Shown: positions 31,744 through 43,461, counted from the first letter of the stretch. The stretch: DNA of 64,000 nt from Nakaseomyces glabratus (GCF_010111755.1 NC_088959.1:1-64000), one strand, 5' to 3'. Made by a program: numbers and translations. Notes: generated by a model from the sequence alone, not told the origin.

Positions 31744-33216
31744 ATGTCTAGGGTTGAAACCAGAAACGTTACTACAGAGTTCCAAAAGGATGGCCTCGAT
31801 GAGGTCGACCTAGTGCAGGCCAACATCTTAGCGGCAGGCTTAGATAAGAAGACTGTGCGTGTGGTCAATGGTCTAGGTAAGTTAATGGGTTCCAAAGAAA
31901 TGGTCCAAGTTGAATTCAACAAGGACAAGCCAACTTCCAAGATCTCTGCTAGTACACCACATATCTCCGAGCAACCATGGACGCTTAACAACTGGCACGA
32001 ACATTTAAACTGGTTGAACCTTGTGCTAGTGTGCGGTCTCCCAATGATTGGTTGGTACTTCGTAGTATCGGGTAAGGCAAAATTGACATGGCAAATGGCT
32101 TTGTTCGCTACTTTCTATTATGCTCTAGGTGGTATTTCCATCACCGCTGGTTACCATAGATTGTGGTCCCATAGGGCTTACAGTGCACGCCTACCACTAA
32201 AGATTTTCTTCGCTTTCTTTGGTGCTGCCTCTGTTCAAGGTTCTATCAAATGGTGGGGTCATTCTCACAGAATTCATCATAGATACACAGACACTTTAAG
32301 AGATCCATATGATGCTAGACAAGGTCTATGGTACAGTCACATGGGATGGATGTTGTTGAAACCAAACCCAAAGTACAAGGCTCGTGCTGATATTTCTGAT
32401 TTGACTGACGACTGGGTCGTCAGATTCCAGCACAAACACTACATCCCAATGATGCTTTTGTCCGGTTTCGTGCTACCTTGTTTACTCGGTGGTTACTTGC
32501 TAAACGACTACCTAGGTGGTTTAATCTATGGTGGTTTCATCCGTATCTTCGTTATTCAACAAGCCACCTTCTGTATCAACTCAATGGCTCACTACTTGGG
32601 TACTCAGCCATTCGATGACAGAAGAACTCCTAGAGATAACTGGATTACCGCTATTGTCACTTTCGGTGAAGGATACCACAATTTCCACCACGAATTCCCA
32701 TCTGACTACAGAAATGCTATCAAGTGGTACCAATATGATCCAACCAAAGTTTTTATTTACTTGACTTCTTTGTTTGGTTTGTCTTATGACTTGAAAACTT
32801 TCTCACAAAACATTATTCAACAAGCCTTGATTCAGCAAAGACAAAAGAAGATTGACCGTGATAGTAAGAGTGTCAATTGGGGTCCAAAACTGGCTGACTT
32901 GCCAGCCTGGACCAAGGAGGAATTCCTAGAGAAGAACAGAGAAAACGATGGTTTGGTCATTGTTGGTGGTATTGTCCATGATGTCTCGGGATACATTACT
33001 GAGCACCCAGGTGGTGAAAAGCTTCTAAAGAATGCTTTAGGTAAGGATGCCACAAAAGCTTTCAGTGGTGGTGTATACCGTCACTCTAATGCTGCTCACA
33101 ACACATTAGCTACTATGAGAGTAGCAGTGATGAAGGACAATAAAGAGACTGCAATGCGTTTTGCCCAAAAGAGAGGTGAACGTGCTGAGCGTGTCGAGAG
33201 AGCACACATGAACTGA
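31744..33216 (+). CDS. OLE1: Stearoyl-CoA delta-9 desaturase
   Basis: This 490-residue ER membrane enzyme introduces the delta-9 double bond into palmitoyl- and stearoyl-CoA; it is essential for unsaturated fatty acid synthesis. Three di-iron histidine boxes are present: HRLWSH, HSHRIHHRY and EGYHNFHHEF. Hydrophobic pairs lie before and between them. A C-terminal cytochrome b5 domain carries EHPGGEKLL and GGVYRHSNAA as its heme-binding region. The frame is open 42 codons further upstream from an ATG at 31618, but the conserved start region with VDLVQANILAAGL follows the ATG at 31744. It neighbours ERV14 as in S. cerevisiae. Confidence 0.98.
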   Translation: MSRVETRNVTTEFQKDGLDEVDLVQANILAAGLDKKTVRVVNGLGKLMGSKEMVQVEFNKDKPTSKISASTPHISEQPWTLNNWHEHLNWLNLVLVCGLPMIGWYFVVSGKAKLTWQMALFATFYYALGGISITAGYHRLWSHRAYSARLPLKIFFAFFGAASVQGSIKWWGHSHRIHHRYTDTLRDPYDARQGLWYSHMGWMLLKPNPKYKARADISDLTDDWVVRFQHKHYIPMMLLSGFVLPCLLGGYLLNDYLGGLIYGGFIRIFVIQQATFCINSMAHYLGTQPFDDRRTPRDNWITAIVTFGEGYHNFHHEFPSDYRNAIKWYQYDPTKVFIYLTSLFGLSYDLKTFSQNIIQQALIQQRQKKIDRDSKSVNWGPKLADLPAWTKEEFLEKNRENDGLVIVGGIVHDVSGYITEHPGGEKLLKNALGKDATKAFSGGVYRHSNAAHNTLATMRVAVMKDNKETAMRFAQKRGERAERVERAHMN

Positions 33217-34196
33217 TAGGAGATTATTTCTCCATCCAATTATAGAATTTTTTTCTCTACAACTTTGGGATCCAAGATGCACAACTGCAAAAGCTCTAAT
33301 TGAAGATATAGCAAAGGTCTGGTAATTATACTTCAGGTCAAAGGTAAGTCTCACTGCAAATGTTCAGAGATTAATTACCTAGAGCCGACCTTTTGCCTTT
33401 GGTTGTTGTGCGCCCTAAGATTTCATCGATATTTTATGACTCCACTACGGCTTTTTGATTTTTATTTTCCTTATATTGAATGTTCAGAATGGAATGTTCA
33501 CCTTCGTTTCAATTCTCACATTTGTATATTTTTGTGTTTTATTTATACTAGTACTTTCTATAGTTTTTTCAATCATTTATCATTTATGGGTTATATCATT
33601 CAATTTTACACTAGCAACAAGTTGTATTACTACAATTGTTCTAGCTCTAATCCTTTTCATTATTTGAAGTTTGATAGTCATCATAGAATAATGCTACATC
33701 TCACATTTTATGTTTTGTTTGTTTTTTTGCAGAGGATTAAGAGTTAGTTAGGTATGAGTGATCATCTCAGTTTCAATGATAAAACATTGAAATAAAAATA
33801 AACTATAGTAGGAAAATACAGACTCATAACATTCCTAGTAAACTTGGTAGAACGTTATTTTGTGAATAAGAGTTTTAAAGTTTTTAGATATTTCTTTGTT
33901 TTTTGCTTTTACATAGTATTGATTATAGAATAGTTGATAAAGAGCAGATAAATTTAAAAGGGAAGAGTATAATGCCTCTTTTGGCAGGTAAACACGAGAG
34001 TGAATGATAAAACCTAAATTTTAAGCTTTACTTACACAACATGAAATATGGTCATGTTATGTATCAATGGTGGTTCTGTGTTCTATGATAGTGATAATAC
34101 AGGATTAGTGAAAAATTTTAATGCTCTTGAATAAGTTTGTTTGGTAATATATTGTTTTTCTTTCTATATTTTTTTTTAATTTTAGTTTCCTATTGT
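33217..34196. other. Convergent spacer between OLE1 and ERV14
   Basis: The 980 bp between two convergent genes is very AT-rich. It holds only terminator-type sequence and random short frames; no gene is supported. Confidence 0.7.
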
Positions 34197-34607
34197 TTAA
34201 TCTTCGCTGTCTGCAATCAAAGCCATGATCATTCTGTATAGGTAGAAGAAGAACATCAACAAGTAAAAACCTAGCTTCAAGAAACTCTCCCTCTTGTGCT
34301 TACCCAAAGTTCTGAAAATCTCGGTGGCATCTAACAATTGGATCTTGTTGTAGAACTTATTGGCATTGTAAGCTAGGACAGGCAAGTTCAGTAGAAATAC
34401 AAACCAGTAACCGTTCAGTAACATCAGAAGAGAAACAACAGCATGTAAAGCAGCTTCAGGAACAATCAACTTGTTGACCTTAGAACATAGTTCAATTGGG
34501 TTGATATAATCAGCTTCCAGATCAGCGTACAGAATGGTGAAATGAACTTGACCAAACAAGTTGATACAGTTAACAACAACAGCTAAAATGAATAAATAGG
34601 AACCCAT
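34197..34607 (-). CDS. ERV14: COPII cargo receptor Erv14 (cornichon family)
   Basis: This 136-residue integral membrane protein packages plasma membrane cargo into COPII vesicles at the ER. It has three hydrophobic segments. The cornichon signature is visible in [25 protein letters not shown], including the acidic patch used for Sec24 binding and cargo. The length matches the 138 residues of the S. cerevisiae protein. Its position next to OLE1 matches YGL054C. The next gene to the right belongs to a different ancestral block. Confidence 0.97.
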   Translation of the reverse strand: MGSYLFILAVVVNCINLFGQVHFTILYADLEADYINPIELCSKVNKLIVPEAALHAVVSLLMLLNGYWFVFLLNLPVLAYNANKFYNKIQLLDATEIFRTLGKHKRESFLKLGFYLLMFFFYLYRMIMALIADSED

Positions 34608-35186
34608 CTTTTTGTATTTTCTATATGAATGCTATTACAGCTTCTGATTCTTTGCGTGTTTTGATATTCTGTGTTTTCTAATAATAATAGCAATTAAAAC
34701 AAAACAAATAAGTAATAAAATGAAATAAACTGCAAACAATGACTACCTTAATAAATTCCACTCACCTTTCAACATAAACGTATAGTGTACATGTAAAATA
34801 TAATTAGTATTAATGCTCCTGACTTGCTATTAGTTATGGTACTACTTTTCCCTTTACTGGATGGAAATTTGGAAAAGAAAAAAATTCTGAAAATTATCAC
34901 CACATCGTACACAGTGATTAACATTTTTGAATCAGTATAACTTAATGGCTTTAAGTCATTGCGCCAAGTTTAATAATTCATTGCCGTTATCCAGATGCAG
35001 AACATCATTAATAGACAATAATTAGTTACAAAAATTTTAACTGTGGAGAATTTATATAAAGAAACACAAAATGGAAAAATCATACACCAAAAATCTCTAT
35101 ATCTTTCGAATTGGTTCATGAGTACATAATATTTATAAAACTGTATTACGTACATCAGATACGATATCAATCCTTAAAATTTCATT
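34608..35186. other. Spacer at a synteny junction (YGL054/YLR301)
   Basis: The 579-bp AT-rich region holds the ERV14 promoter and the HRI1 terminator. Here the YGL block ends and the inverted YLR301-289 block begins. No repeat, tRNA or transposon remnant is visible at the joint. Confidence 0.65.
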
Positions 35187-35936
35187 TTAGTTTTCAATCA
35201 CTTCCCATTTTAGACCATCTATAGTCAATAGAGATCCCTCCTTGACATTAGAAAAGTCGGTAGGGAACTTAGATAATTGAGAACCGTATTCGAAAAGACC
35301 AGATGATAATTTTTCATTGGAAACATGGTATCTAACAAAGCTTAAACCGTCAACACTTGACTTGTTCTTATCAGCAAGATAACCTTGTGCCCATTCACCA
35401 ACAATTATCATCAAACCTTCGAAATCTTGGCCATCAACTACTTTCAAAACAGTAGATCTAACTGGTCCATCAATTTTCCTGCCATCACCAGCATCTAAAA
35501 TAACAAGATCCTTCGAATTAGGATCAATCGGTTGCCATAGCTCCATGAATGGGATGCCTTCTTTATCATTCCCAAATGGGAAAACCTTACCAGTCTCCTC
35601 AACACAACCAGATTCCCAATTTTGCCAGAAAGTATTGATAACACCACGATGTGTATTTTCAACATTCAAATACACATTTGTATCAAAACCCATGTCAAAA
35701 TCTTGTTGCAGAACTGGCTTACCATCGGCATTGGTTGTAGGAGTTACTTTGACTCTATCATTGGTACCTGCAAACACCCATTCTAGTGGAAACTTCTTTT
35801 CATCTTCAGTTGGTTTGGTGAATGGTCTTAACGAAATAAAATGCCCATTCTTAGAAACAGAGGATAATGTGAAGGTTCTTTCATTAGCACTGTCGCCAAC
35901 TTGGAAAACTAGTCTCTTGAATAGTACTGCACTCAT
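35187..35936 (-). CDS. HRI1: Hri1-like protein
   Basis: This 249-residue protein is related throughout to S. cerevisiae Hri1 (244 residues), which physically associates with Hrr25 and Sec72 and has a two-barrel structure; its molecular function is unknown. Conserved stretches are NERTFTLSSVS, GHFISLRPFTKP, DTNVYLNVENTHRG and ELWQPIDP. The open frame reaches 16 codons further but opens with GTG, so the ATG at 35936 (MSAVLFKRLVFQVG) is taken, matching the family N-terminus. Its neighbours EXG1 and ECM38 keep the S. cerevisiae order. Confidence 0.93.
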   Translation of the reverse strand: MSAVLFKRLVFQVGDSANERTFTLSSVSKNGHFISLRPFTKPTEDEKKFPLEWVFAGTNDRVKVTPTTNADGKPVLQQDFDMGFDTNVYLNVENTHRGVINTFWQNWESGCVEETGKVFPFGNDKEGIPFMELWQPIDPNSKDLVILDAGDGRKIDGPVRSTVLKVVDGQDFEGLMIIVGEWAQGYLADKNKSSVDGLSFVRYHVSNEKLSSGLFEYGSQLSKFPTDFSNVKEGSLLTIDGLKWEVIEN

Positions 35937-36594
35937 ATTTTGATCAATACTGTTGCTTTCAAGCAAATTGCCCTGATTGTGCACCTAAAAAATGCGCAAA
36001 ACTCTATTAAAATTATTTGCATTGGAAACTGGTTAAAACAACGTTATTTATATGAAATTAAACTACTATTTGAATCGTCCCACTCTTTCCGTTACGTAAG
36101 ACCGGAGACGGGAAGTTGAAAGAGTTCCGACAAACTCCATTCCGATAGCCATGCATAATGAAGAAACAGTAAATGCGATAATTTTTGTTGTCGAGAATGG
36201 ATAAAAGATAAAAGAAATATTTCAGATTTTGTTTCTTTTGAGATATATTATAATTTTAAAGTTTGTGTATGTATAATTCTATAATTAGCCTACTTGTGTT
36301 TGACCCACACCAAATGTGGATGCAGAATCAGGGACACATATAAAAAGCATTCTGGGTATCATGCGGTTGATAAAAAATAATGGGAAAATAAAACTATGAA
36401 AACAGCGAGGAAAATGATCTAATGTAAGTTGTCTAAGGACGATACTAACAAGACTTACTTTTCCTTTTTTTTTTGTGAATAACGAACTAAATGCTTGTGA
36501 TTGAAAAGATGATGTTAACTACATTGGCACTGGCATAGAAATTGTAGTGATGTAATTAATGCTATAATTGAAAGATTCTACTGTTTGAGAATTC
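35937..36594. other. Spacer between HRI1 and EXG1
   Basis: The 658-bp AT-rich region holds the HRI1 promoter and the EXG1 3' end. Nothing else is recognised. Confidence 0.7.
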
Positions 36595-37926
36595 TTAAGC
36601 ACATTGACCTGGGTATCTTCTGTCAGTCAATGGCTGTGGGAACATGCCATATTCAATCAATCTAGAAGCATCCCATTCAATATTTGTTTCAGTCTTATAA
36701 CACCAGAAGATCCAGCCACCTCTCTTTTCAAAAGCATCTAGTTGAGCTTCAATGTATTTTCTAGTGTTTTCCTTTCTTTCCTCACTCCAGGAGTAAATGT
36801 CCTCGTTGTTAGCACATGATCCGATGAAAGAGGAAGAAACACCGTTCTTCCAGAAAGATCCATCGTATCTAGCACCAATACCAACACCGTTCAACCATTT
36901 GGTACAGTCAGTTAGGGCAGCAGACCACTCACCTGCAACAGTCCAGTGAGATTCAGTCAAGATACCGGAACCCCATTCACAAGCGACTTGGATGTGTTGG
37001 CCCATGTCACGTTGTAGTTCACCGGTGGAGAAAACTTGGTAGTGATGGTGGTCAATCACTACACCCCAGTATCCAGTGTCGACAGTCATGAAGTCATCCC
37101 AGTAGTGGAATGGTTGGAATGCATCATGAACAATAATGTCTTGAATGGATTGCAATTCATTTCTCAAATATTCGTAAGCTGGCTTGATGTATTGTTCCTT
37201 CATCTTGTCCATATCGATAACTGGACCCAAAGGTTCATTGATCAACTCAACACCGATCACTGTGTTCAAGTATTGTTGTTGAGAGTATTTTTGCAAGACG
37301 TACTTTAGAATTTCCTTAGTGTTTTGTAGATTTTCATCAGCCAAGAAGTCAATAGAGTCTCTTAGACCAGAGTTATCGAAACCGTTTTGGGAACCGACAG
37401 CACCATGCAAGTCAACCCAGACCTTTAGACCGTTGTTTTCAGCCCATTGAATAGCTTGATCCAAGTAGTACTCTTGAGAACCCTTGACGTAAGGGTCATT
37501 TGGCATGTCCTTGAAAGCCCAGTAACCAATTGGAATTCTGACCAAGTTGAAGCCCTTGGACTTGATATCAGCGAAGTCCTGTTCAGTGTAGAAAGTGGAC
37601 CAGTGGTATTCCAAGCGGTTTCTAGCTTCTTGTTCACCCAATTGTTCACAATAGTGGTACTCATCAACTGGGATACCATCGTCATTATATGGGTTTGTAC
37701 GGAATGCCTCGAATAGAGATGGAGTGATATATGGCTCTAGAACAAACCAACCACCGATGTTAACACCTCTAATTGGTTCACCGATGGCCTTGGAGTCATA
37801 GTCGTAGTATCTCTTCTCGTTGACGAAGTGTAGAGAAGTGTCTTTGTTCTTTGGAGCAATTACTGGCTTAGCCAACGCACTTACAGAAAGCGCTGCTACA
37901 ATAGTAGCAAAAGAGAAAGAAACCAT
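36595..37926 (-). CDS. EXG1: Secreted exo-1,3-beta-glucanase (GH5)
   Basis: This 443-residue secreted glycosidase of family GH5 works in cell wall beta-glucan assembly. A signal peptide covers residues 1-19. A short propeptide ends at Kex2-type Lys38-Arg39, followed by [20 protein letters not shown], the same mature start as in S. cerevisiae Exg1. Acid/base Glu231 is in LINEPLGP and nucleophile Glu333 in [12 protein letters not shown]. The length is close to the yeast 448. Its codon use is strongly biased, which suggests high expression. Confidence 0.97.
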   Translation of the reverse strand: MVSFSFATIVAALSVSALAKPVIAPKNKDTSLHFVNEKRYYDYDSKAIGEPIRGVNIGGWFVLEPYITPSLFEAFRTNPYNDDGIPVDEYHYCEQLGEQEARNRLEYHWSTFYTEQDFADIKSKGFNLVRIPIGYWAFKDMPNDPYVKGSQEYYLDQAIQWAENNGLKVWVDLHGAVGSQNGFDNSGLRDSIDFLADENLQNTKEILKYVLQKYSQQQYLNTVIGVELINEPLGPVIDMDKMKEQYIKPAYEYLRNELQSIQDIIVHDAFQPFHYWDDFMTVDTGYWGVVIDHHHYQVFSTGELQRDMGQHIQVACEWGSGILTESHWTVAGEWSAALTDCTKWLNGVGIGARYDGSFWKNGVSSSFIGSCANNEDIYSWSEERKENTRKYIEAQLDAFEKRGGWIFWCYKTETNIEWDASRLIEYGMFPQPLTDRRYPGQCA

Positions 37927-39822
37927 TATTTTAGATAAAGATTTTAATTTTATTTTTTTCTTTCTTGCAATAGTTTTCTTTTTCCTTTAAAACTAAACTA
38001 ATCTACACAGAAAAAAAAATAAAATCTGAACTGTAAACTACCGTTATTGAATTCAATAGAAAAGATATTATAAAGAGAATTGTAAAACTGAAAGCTTATA
38101 TATACTCGAAATTTTTTCTTCTTTATTTTATTTCTTTTCCTCTGATAAATCATTGTATTGCCTTTTCAACATCTCCCAATCATTTCACTGGCAAAGCTTG
38201 TTATAATTTTTTTTTTAGTAGTCTTGCCTTTCTTGCTACTCGTCATCCCAACTCTCGTTTGCTTCGCTATAGCACTAGCATCGCACTAGCATCGCACTAG
38301 CATCGCACGTAATCGACTCGAACAATTCTAATAATACGAGACACGTTAAACTTCTATATTAGTATGCAGTCCTGATCTGAATGTCAACAAGAACACAATT
38401 GATCAAGAGGAGCTACCATTTTTATCTTTCCTCTTCCTCCCACGGCTTACTCTGTGTGCATCTAGCGTTCGAGGAATTATCACCGAGCTAAAATAGAGTA
38501 CACGTATTCTCGATTATTTTAGGCAGGTGAAATGATCCACAGCGATGGCGCAGTACACCTGCATATATTTCTTTCTTTCTTTCTTTTTTTCTTCATGGGA
38601 TTTTTTCACTGGACCTCTGTAGTGGTTTACTCATTGTTGTGAGTGGAAGTGCCGCACAATGGTGCGGTACCAATGTTCACTGCATTTGTACTTCTATATT
38701 GTGCGTGTGAGTGAGTGAGTGAGTGAGTGTTCTCGGGAGCTATGCACTCAGATCTGAACAACACTCACAAAGTTTCGCAGAAGTAATTTTTCATATAGAT
38801 GTTTAGTGAAGTATCCGCAGAGGGAAGGTTTTTCCCTTCCCATCCCTCTCCATCAGCTACGCTGCTTTCAGTGGATAAGGAGAGGACCGGTGTTACCAAA
38901 TTTTTACATTTTATTTCATCCCCCCATCCATTTCTGAATGACGTCTTTTGCAATGTTTCACTGGTAATGCACAGAGATGCGTGCACGAACACTAATGTCC
39001 AGTGGTAACCAATCACTCAGAGATTGGCGGAGGGAAGCAAAAATGGTAGATCATTGAACTTTAGCTAGGGAGCGTTACACCGTGCAGGGTTTTCCGTGTG
39101 CAGACGTTGAAGAGTGAAACACTCGCAGAGAAGAATGCATCGAATGCGTCGCGAAAATCAAAATGAAACCAAAACTGCAAAGATACGTTCCACAAGCAGG
39201 GTTTACGCAGGAGATACAGTTCCAGTTTGCTGCCACAAAGGAAAAAAATTCAACAATACAGGCCCTCCTCTTCCTACGCATTTCTCTGTGTTACACACTC
39301 ATCTACGCAAAAAAATTAAACTTTCTTTGTTTACTAAATAAACAGAATAACGAGAAATAAAATACTCCCGACGCGTCTCCTTTTCAGGTGTGCCTATGCG
39401 GAAAGGGTCTACAAAGTTAAGCAATCATAAGGTGGTGCCTTTTCATCAGTCATGACAATAACTAGCACTGGTTGTTTATAATATATTTGTCATTAAAAGG
39501 TATGTAGAGATATAGGGGAAGAGGGGGAACGGGATGGGTGTGATGGGTGTGGCTATGTCGTTCAAGTTCTGATAAAAGCGTTGCCTTATCACGACTGTAA
39601 TCTCTAATGATAGAAAAGATACTTGCCATTTGGGACAAAACTTGCTAACAAGAGAAACAAATACATGGCTGCAGCCTAACCTTCACAGTTATGTTTGAAA
39701 ACAAATAAAAAAATATAAATGATTCAACCAATTTCAAAAAAACAAACAAACATCTTTGTCTTTTCGCGTAGTTCATAGTCCTTAACAGAGGAACCTCAAC
39801 ATGATAAACTTTGTTTCAAGTA
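37927..39822. other. Long spacer upstream of EXG1
   Basis: About 1.9 kb holds the EXG1 promoter and the ECM38 3' end. It contains an 11-bp tandem repeat at 38272-38304, an inverted repeat CCGCAC-AATG-GTGCGG at 38652-38667 and a GTGA microsatellite near 38706-38729. Several frames of about 65-80 codons overlap on both strands at 38765-39360 but look random. No gene is supported. Confidence 0.65.
38272..38308. repeat. 11-bp tandem repeat GCACTAGCATC
   Basis: Three exact copies start at 38272, 38283 and 38294, followed by a four-base partial copy. They sit about 350 bp upstream of the EXG1 start codon, inside its promoter region. The inner CTAG is palindromic. A regulatory role is unknown. Confidence 0.85.
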
Positions 39823-41688
39823 TTAATAAACTGCAGAAATGCCTCTTTTTCTCCAATAGTCACTGACAGCATGCCATTCGCCAGCGATACGTTGTATGGC
39901 ATTCACTACACTTTTGGGTTCCACCTGTAACACATTGTGGCCCATGCTTTTCAAAGCCTGGATGGTCTCAGATCCTATCATAGCCTCACTTTCCACTTCC
40001 AGCTGATAGGGAAGCAGCTGGTGGTGTACTCTAGGGTACGCAATAGATTCCAGGAGAGGCATCTGGTACCAATAAACTCTGATAATGGTCTGTAGTATAC
40101 TTGTAGTGATACGTGAGCCACCAGATGCACCGACAACAAGGTCAGGATATCCCAATTCATTCATAATGATAGATGGTGCTGTAGACGATAACGGTCTCTT
40201 ACCAGGCTCAATGAGATTATAAATGGAGGCTGCTAAGTCAAAACTGTTTGAGCGATTTGGTTGAGCGAAATCGTCCATTTCATTGTTGAATATAACACCC
40301 GTGTTTGGGTCATGTACCAAAGACCCATACAAAAGATTTACTGTTGTGGTCAAAGATATGGCATTACCAAACTTGTCAGTGATACTGAAATGCGCAGTCC
40401 CATGAGGTTCATTGATGTCGTACATTGGATCGTAGCAAGTATAGTTATTAAGTGTTCTCAAAGGTGATTGTCTGCACTGATGCTTGATGGCGTGAATAAT
40501 CTTAGACACCCATTTAGGATTTAGAACTTCTTGTATATTGTCTGGAAAACGCTTGCCAACATAGTCACCTAGTCTGCTTCTGGCGCTTCCCATCCATTTC
40601 ATGGTTTCAACTAGCTGAAATATCTCTTCATCACCATAATCACCACCCATTGAGTCACCAAAGGTTTCCATAACAGCTAGGGATGCTAACAATGCAGGTC
40701 CAGAACTGGAGCCACCACTAGTCAAGACAGTCAAGTCATTGTTTGGTGCAAAAGAGAAACCTTGTCTAATCTTCCTCTCTAAAGGCTTATCCTTTCTCAC
40801 CGTATAGTCATCGAAATCTTGTGATGTGATTATTCCTTGGTTTTCTTTGATCTTGTCTACCATTGATTTTACGATCCAGCCATCTTTATCATAAAATGGA
40901 TCAGCGGAGCCATTGTTTGCTAATTCTCGCAATAATTTTGATAGAACAGGTCTTGAAATCTTATCACCAGTTTTTTTAACACCATTCTTTGTGGAGTTGA
41001 GCACAAACTCCCAATCGTATTTTCTTTCCAAAATAAATTGCTCATATAAGGTTAACGTTGCACCCAAGGCCTCTTCAACAACCCAACCATCTTCACCGAG
41101 TTTAATGATAGGTTCTAATAGCTGTTTCCATGTCACTTTCCCACTTCCTCTTGATTTATATAGCTCATAGAGACCCTTAAGTTCACCAGGAACAGCTACT
41201 GCTAGCCCACCTACTTTTGAGCACAAAGAACAGTTTTCAAACATCGATTTATGTGCAGCGGCTGGCGCCTTTTCCCTAAAGTCAATGAATAAATGATTAC
41301 CAGTGGTATCTGGGGCTCTGGGTCCCTTGGCAAATACTACATACCCACCGCCACCAATACCACTATTGAAGAAATTCACCATGCCGATACAAAGAGCCTG
41401 TGTCACAGCAGCATCAGCAGCATTAGCTTGAGGATATTTGAGAAAAATCTCATTAATAGTTAAATTATTACAAAGCTCTAAATCGGAGCTAATAGCACCA
41501 TTTCTACCTACCTTCAGCAATTTCTGGTCAGGGTTCAAACTCGGCCACCTCGGCAGAGGACTTATATCAATGTTATGATCATCTCCATCCGATGTAAAGA
41601 ATCCCTTAGTATTCTGATCAACAACAGCCAGACATGATACTTGAAGATATATTAAAAAAGAGAATATTAATTTTCGGATGCCCATCAT
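39823..41688 (-). CDS. ECM38: Gamma-glutamyltranspeptidase
   Basis: This 621-residue vacuolar glutathione-degrading enzyme transfers the gamma-glutamyl group of glutathione and its conjugates. An N-terminal hydrophobic segment (residues about 6-22) is a signal anchor. Autoproteolytic cleavage before Thr431 in [12 protein letters not shown] would yield the catalytic N-terminal Thr of the small subunit. The small subunit also has [15 protein letters not shown] and PSSTAPSI-like elements, seen here as [12 protein letters not shown] and PLSSTAPSI. It is slightly shorter than the yeast protein (660). It sits between EXG1 and YHC1 as in S. cerevisiae and is divergent from YHC1. Confidence 0.97.
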   Translation of the reverse strand: MMGIRKLIFSFLIYLQVSCLAVVDQNTKGFFTSDGDDHNIDISPLPRWPSLNPDQKLLKVGRNGAISSDLELCNNLTINEIFLKYPQANAADAAVTQALCIGMVNFFNSGIGGGGYVVFAKGPRAPDTTGNHLFIDFREKAPAAAHKSMFENCSLCSKVGGLAVAVPGELKGLYELYKSRGSGKVTWKQLLEPIIKLGEDGWVVEEALGATLTLYEQFILERKYDWEFVLNSTKNGVKKTGDKISRPVLSKLLRELANNGSADPFYDKDGWIVKSMVDKIKENQGIITSQDFDDYTVRKDKPLERKIRQGFSFAPNNDLTVLTSGGSSSGPALLASLAVMETFGDSMGGDYGDEEIFQLVETMKWMGSARSRLGDYVGKRFPDNIQEVLNPKWVSKIIHAIKHQCRQSPLRTLNNYTCYDPMYDINEPHGTAHFSITDKFGNAISLTTTVNLLYGSLVHDPNTGVIFNNEMDDFAQPNRSNSFDLAASIYNLIEPGKRPLSSTAPSIIMNELGYPDLVVGASGGSRITTSILQTIIRVYWYQMPLLESIAYPRVHHQLLPYQLEVESEAMIGSETIQALKSMGHNVLQVEPKSVVNAIQRIAGEWHAVSDYWRKRGISAVY

Positions 41689-42081
41689 ATCAGTTTTTAT
41701 ATCTTACAACTCGAATTATTGTACATGGGGTAATTAATCACAACAAGTAATAAGTTTTAACACTTTTATTGAGAAGTTGGATATGGCTGTCGCAATATTA
41801 AATATCAGCACAAATAATGTTAAGCCAACTTGTCATACAACCATGCTAGATAAGTAGCCATGATTATCAGTTGCCACTGCGATTACAAATATTTGATAGT
41901 GATGATCCTCGATGAGTTAGGGTCTCACAATCACTTTTCTCGCCTCTAACTGATGACGTTTTGAAAGTTTTCGCAAATAATTCCAGACACATAAGTGATA
42001 GAAATTAAGAAACATACAAATTGAATGAAAGACATATTTCTTGCGCAATACATCGAAAACAAGACACCTCTGTATTGAACA
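41689..42081. other. Divergent promoter region ECM38/YHC1
   Basis: The 393-bp spacer serves two divergent genes. No specific site is recognised. Confidence 0.65.
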
Positions 42082-42753
42082 ATGGCACGATATTACTGTG
42101 AATACTGTCACTCCTATCTGACCCATGATACACTAAGTGTGAGGAAGTTCCACTTGATGGGTAAGAACCATCTTAGAGTGCGAGCTGATTATTACCGGAG
42201 TCAAGCAATCAAAGAACAAGAGTTGGATAGAAGACGATGTCTCCATGGTAAAAGGGCTAAAGTTTACAAAACAAAAAAAAGTGAACAAGGCAGTATAAAC
42301 CATAACGAGAAACTCAGTATTAAGTTGCTATCGAGGAAAGAGAAGAAGAAAAAACTGCGAGTTGATAGGGTTTACAAGAAGGAGCTGAACAATTCAAAAA
42401 TTAATGATCTGAGCAAAGTATATTTAGGTTCTCCAGGATACAATAGAGTCTTCATTGACCCTAACAGATATGACATTGGCGACACTGTGAAGGCGAGCAG
42501 GCTACCACAACGTGCGAACAAGCTTCAGGAACAGAATAAATATAAGGACAGAAATGAACTGTACCAGGGCTATGACAAACAATTGCCACACCTTGAAGTA
42601 CCAAAAATGCTCAATATTTGGAACACTAGCCAGAAATTGACTAATATCTATTACGACCCATCTACATTCCCCAAATCTTCTGATGAAATCAGAAGGATGC
42701 CTAAAAGCAGGAACGCTACACACTATAAATCTCGTCAACTCCAAGCGAGCTAA
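42082..42753 (+). CDS. YHC1: U1 snRNP protein C
   Basis: This 223-residue spliceosome component is the yeast U1-C, which stabilises pairing of U1 snRNA with 5' splice sites. The N-terminal zinc finger is Cys6-X2-Cys9-X14-His24-X5-His30 in RYYCEYCHSYLTHDTLSVRK, followed by the KNH motif. The rest is basic and variable, as in S. cerevisiae Yhc1 (231 residues). It is convergent with the small membrane protein gene that follows. Confidence 0.96.
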   Translation: MARYYCEYCHSYLTHDTLSVRKFHLMGKNHLRVRADYYRSQAIKEQELDRRRCLHGKRAKVYKTKKSEQGSINHNEKLSIKLLSRKEKKKKLRVDRVYKKELNNSKINDLSKVYLGSPGYNRVFIDPNRYDIGDTVKASRLPQRANKLQEQNKYKDRNELYQGYDKQLPHLEVPKMLNIWNTSQKLTNIYYDPSTFPKSSDEIRRMPKSRNATHYKSRQLQAS

Positions 42754-43224
42754 TTTCTAACCTAGTACATTGATGATTAGGAACAATACAGCAGACTTAT
42801 TTTCTATAAGATCAAAATTATTATTGCATTACTATATAGTATTAGTTATTAAAAATTAGTTATTAAGAATTAGTTGGTATTGTATCAAGGAATGAAAATA
42901 TTAATGAACGAAGCAAATTGAACTTGACATCCTCTTTTTTGTATATTTATGACAGTCATTAGATGTAGTTCATTTTAAAAGAAATGCTTTGCAGTAGAGC
43001 GGAAATTGAAATTGAAGTGAATTTGAAATAATGCAATAGTGAAATGAAAGTGTTGAAAAAAGATCAAAATAAGATATCGTAAGTATAGATTAGAAAGAGA
43101 TAGCAATTGCGTCGAGATTTTGAGTTGTTATGAATTAACTGTCTTTCCATCATCTATAAGGAATTGGACTGAAATGCAGCAGTCCAACTGTGCTGGTTGG
43201 TGTAAAGGATGGTATTCAAATGGC
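42754..43224. other. Convergent spacer
   Basis: The 471-bp AT-rich region lies between convergent genes. It includes a short TTAGTTATTAA repeat near 42842-42870. Otherwise nothing is recognised. Confidence 0.65.
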
Positions 43225-43461
43225 TTAAAAGAAACCTGCTTCCAAGTCATTTTCGGTTGATTTGTTGTTAATTGTCAGTAGCATCATCATGATTACCACA
43301 CAACTCATAATCATAATCATGACTATCGAGCATATAACAAAAAGAGCAATCACATTCTCAATTGGTTCTTCATGGAAGCTTTGTCCCGATGAGAATAAAG
43401 AGTTTTTGATAACGTTGTACATGGCATCGAAGGCACTTGTGTCATATCCTAGTAGTTCCAT
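43225..43461 (-). CDS. Small single-pass membrane protein, YLR297W-like
   Basis: This 78-residue protein has one strongly hydrophobic segment (residues about 38-62) and a short polar acidic tail. The stretch HEEPIENVIALFVICSIVMI resembles the membrane-entry region of the uncharacterised S. cerevisiae YLR297W, as I remember it (EPLENILAVFIISFI). Position and orientation agree: YLR297W also lies between ATP14 and YHC1 and is convergent with YHC1. It is shorter than YLR297W (129 residues), lacking most of the N-terminal part. Function is unknown. The start is an ATG. Confidence 0.72.
   Translation of the reverse strand: MELLGYDTSAFDAMYNVIKNSLFSSGQSFHEEPIENVIALFVICSIVMIMIMSCVVIMMMLLTINNKSTENDLEAGFF

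Noticed and set aside
38765..39360. Overlapping frames of 65-83 codons on both strands upstream of EXG1
   Set aside because: They overlap each other in opposite directions, lack family resemblance and lie in a promoter-type region.
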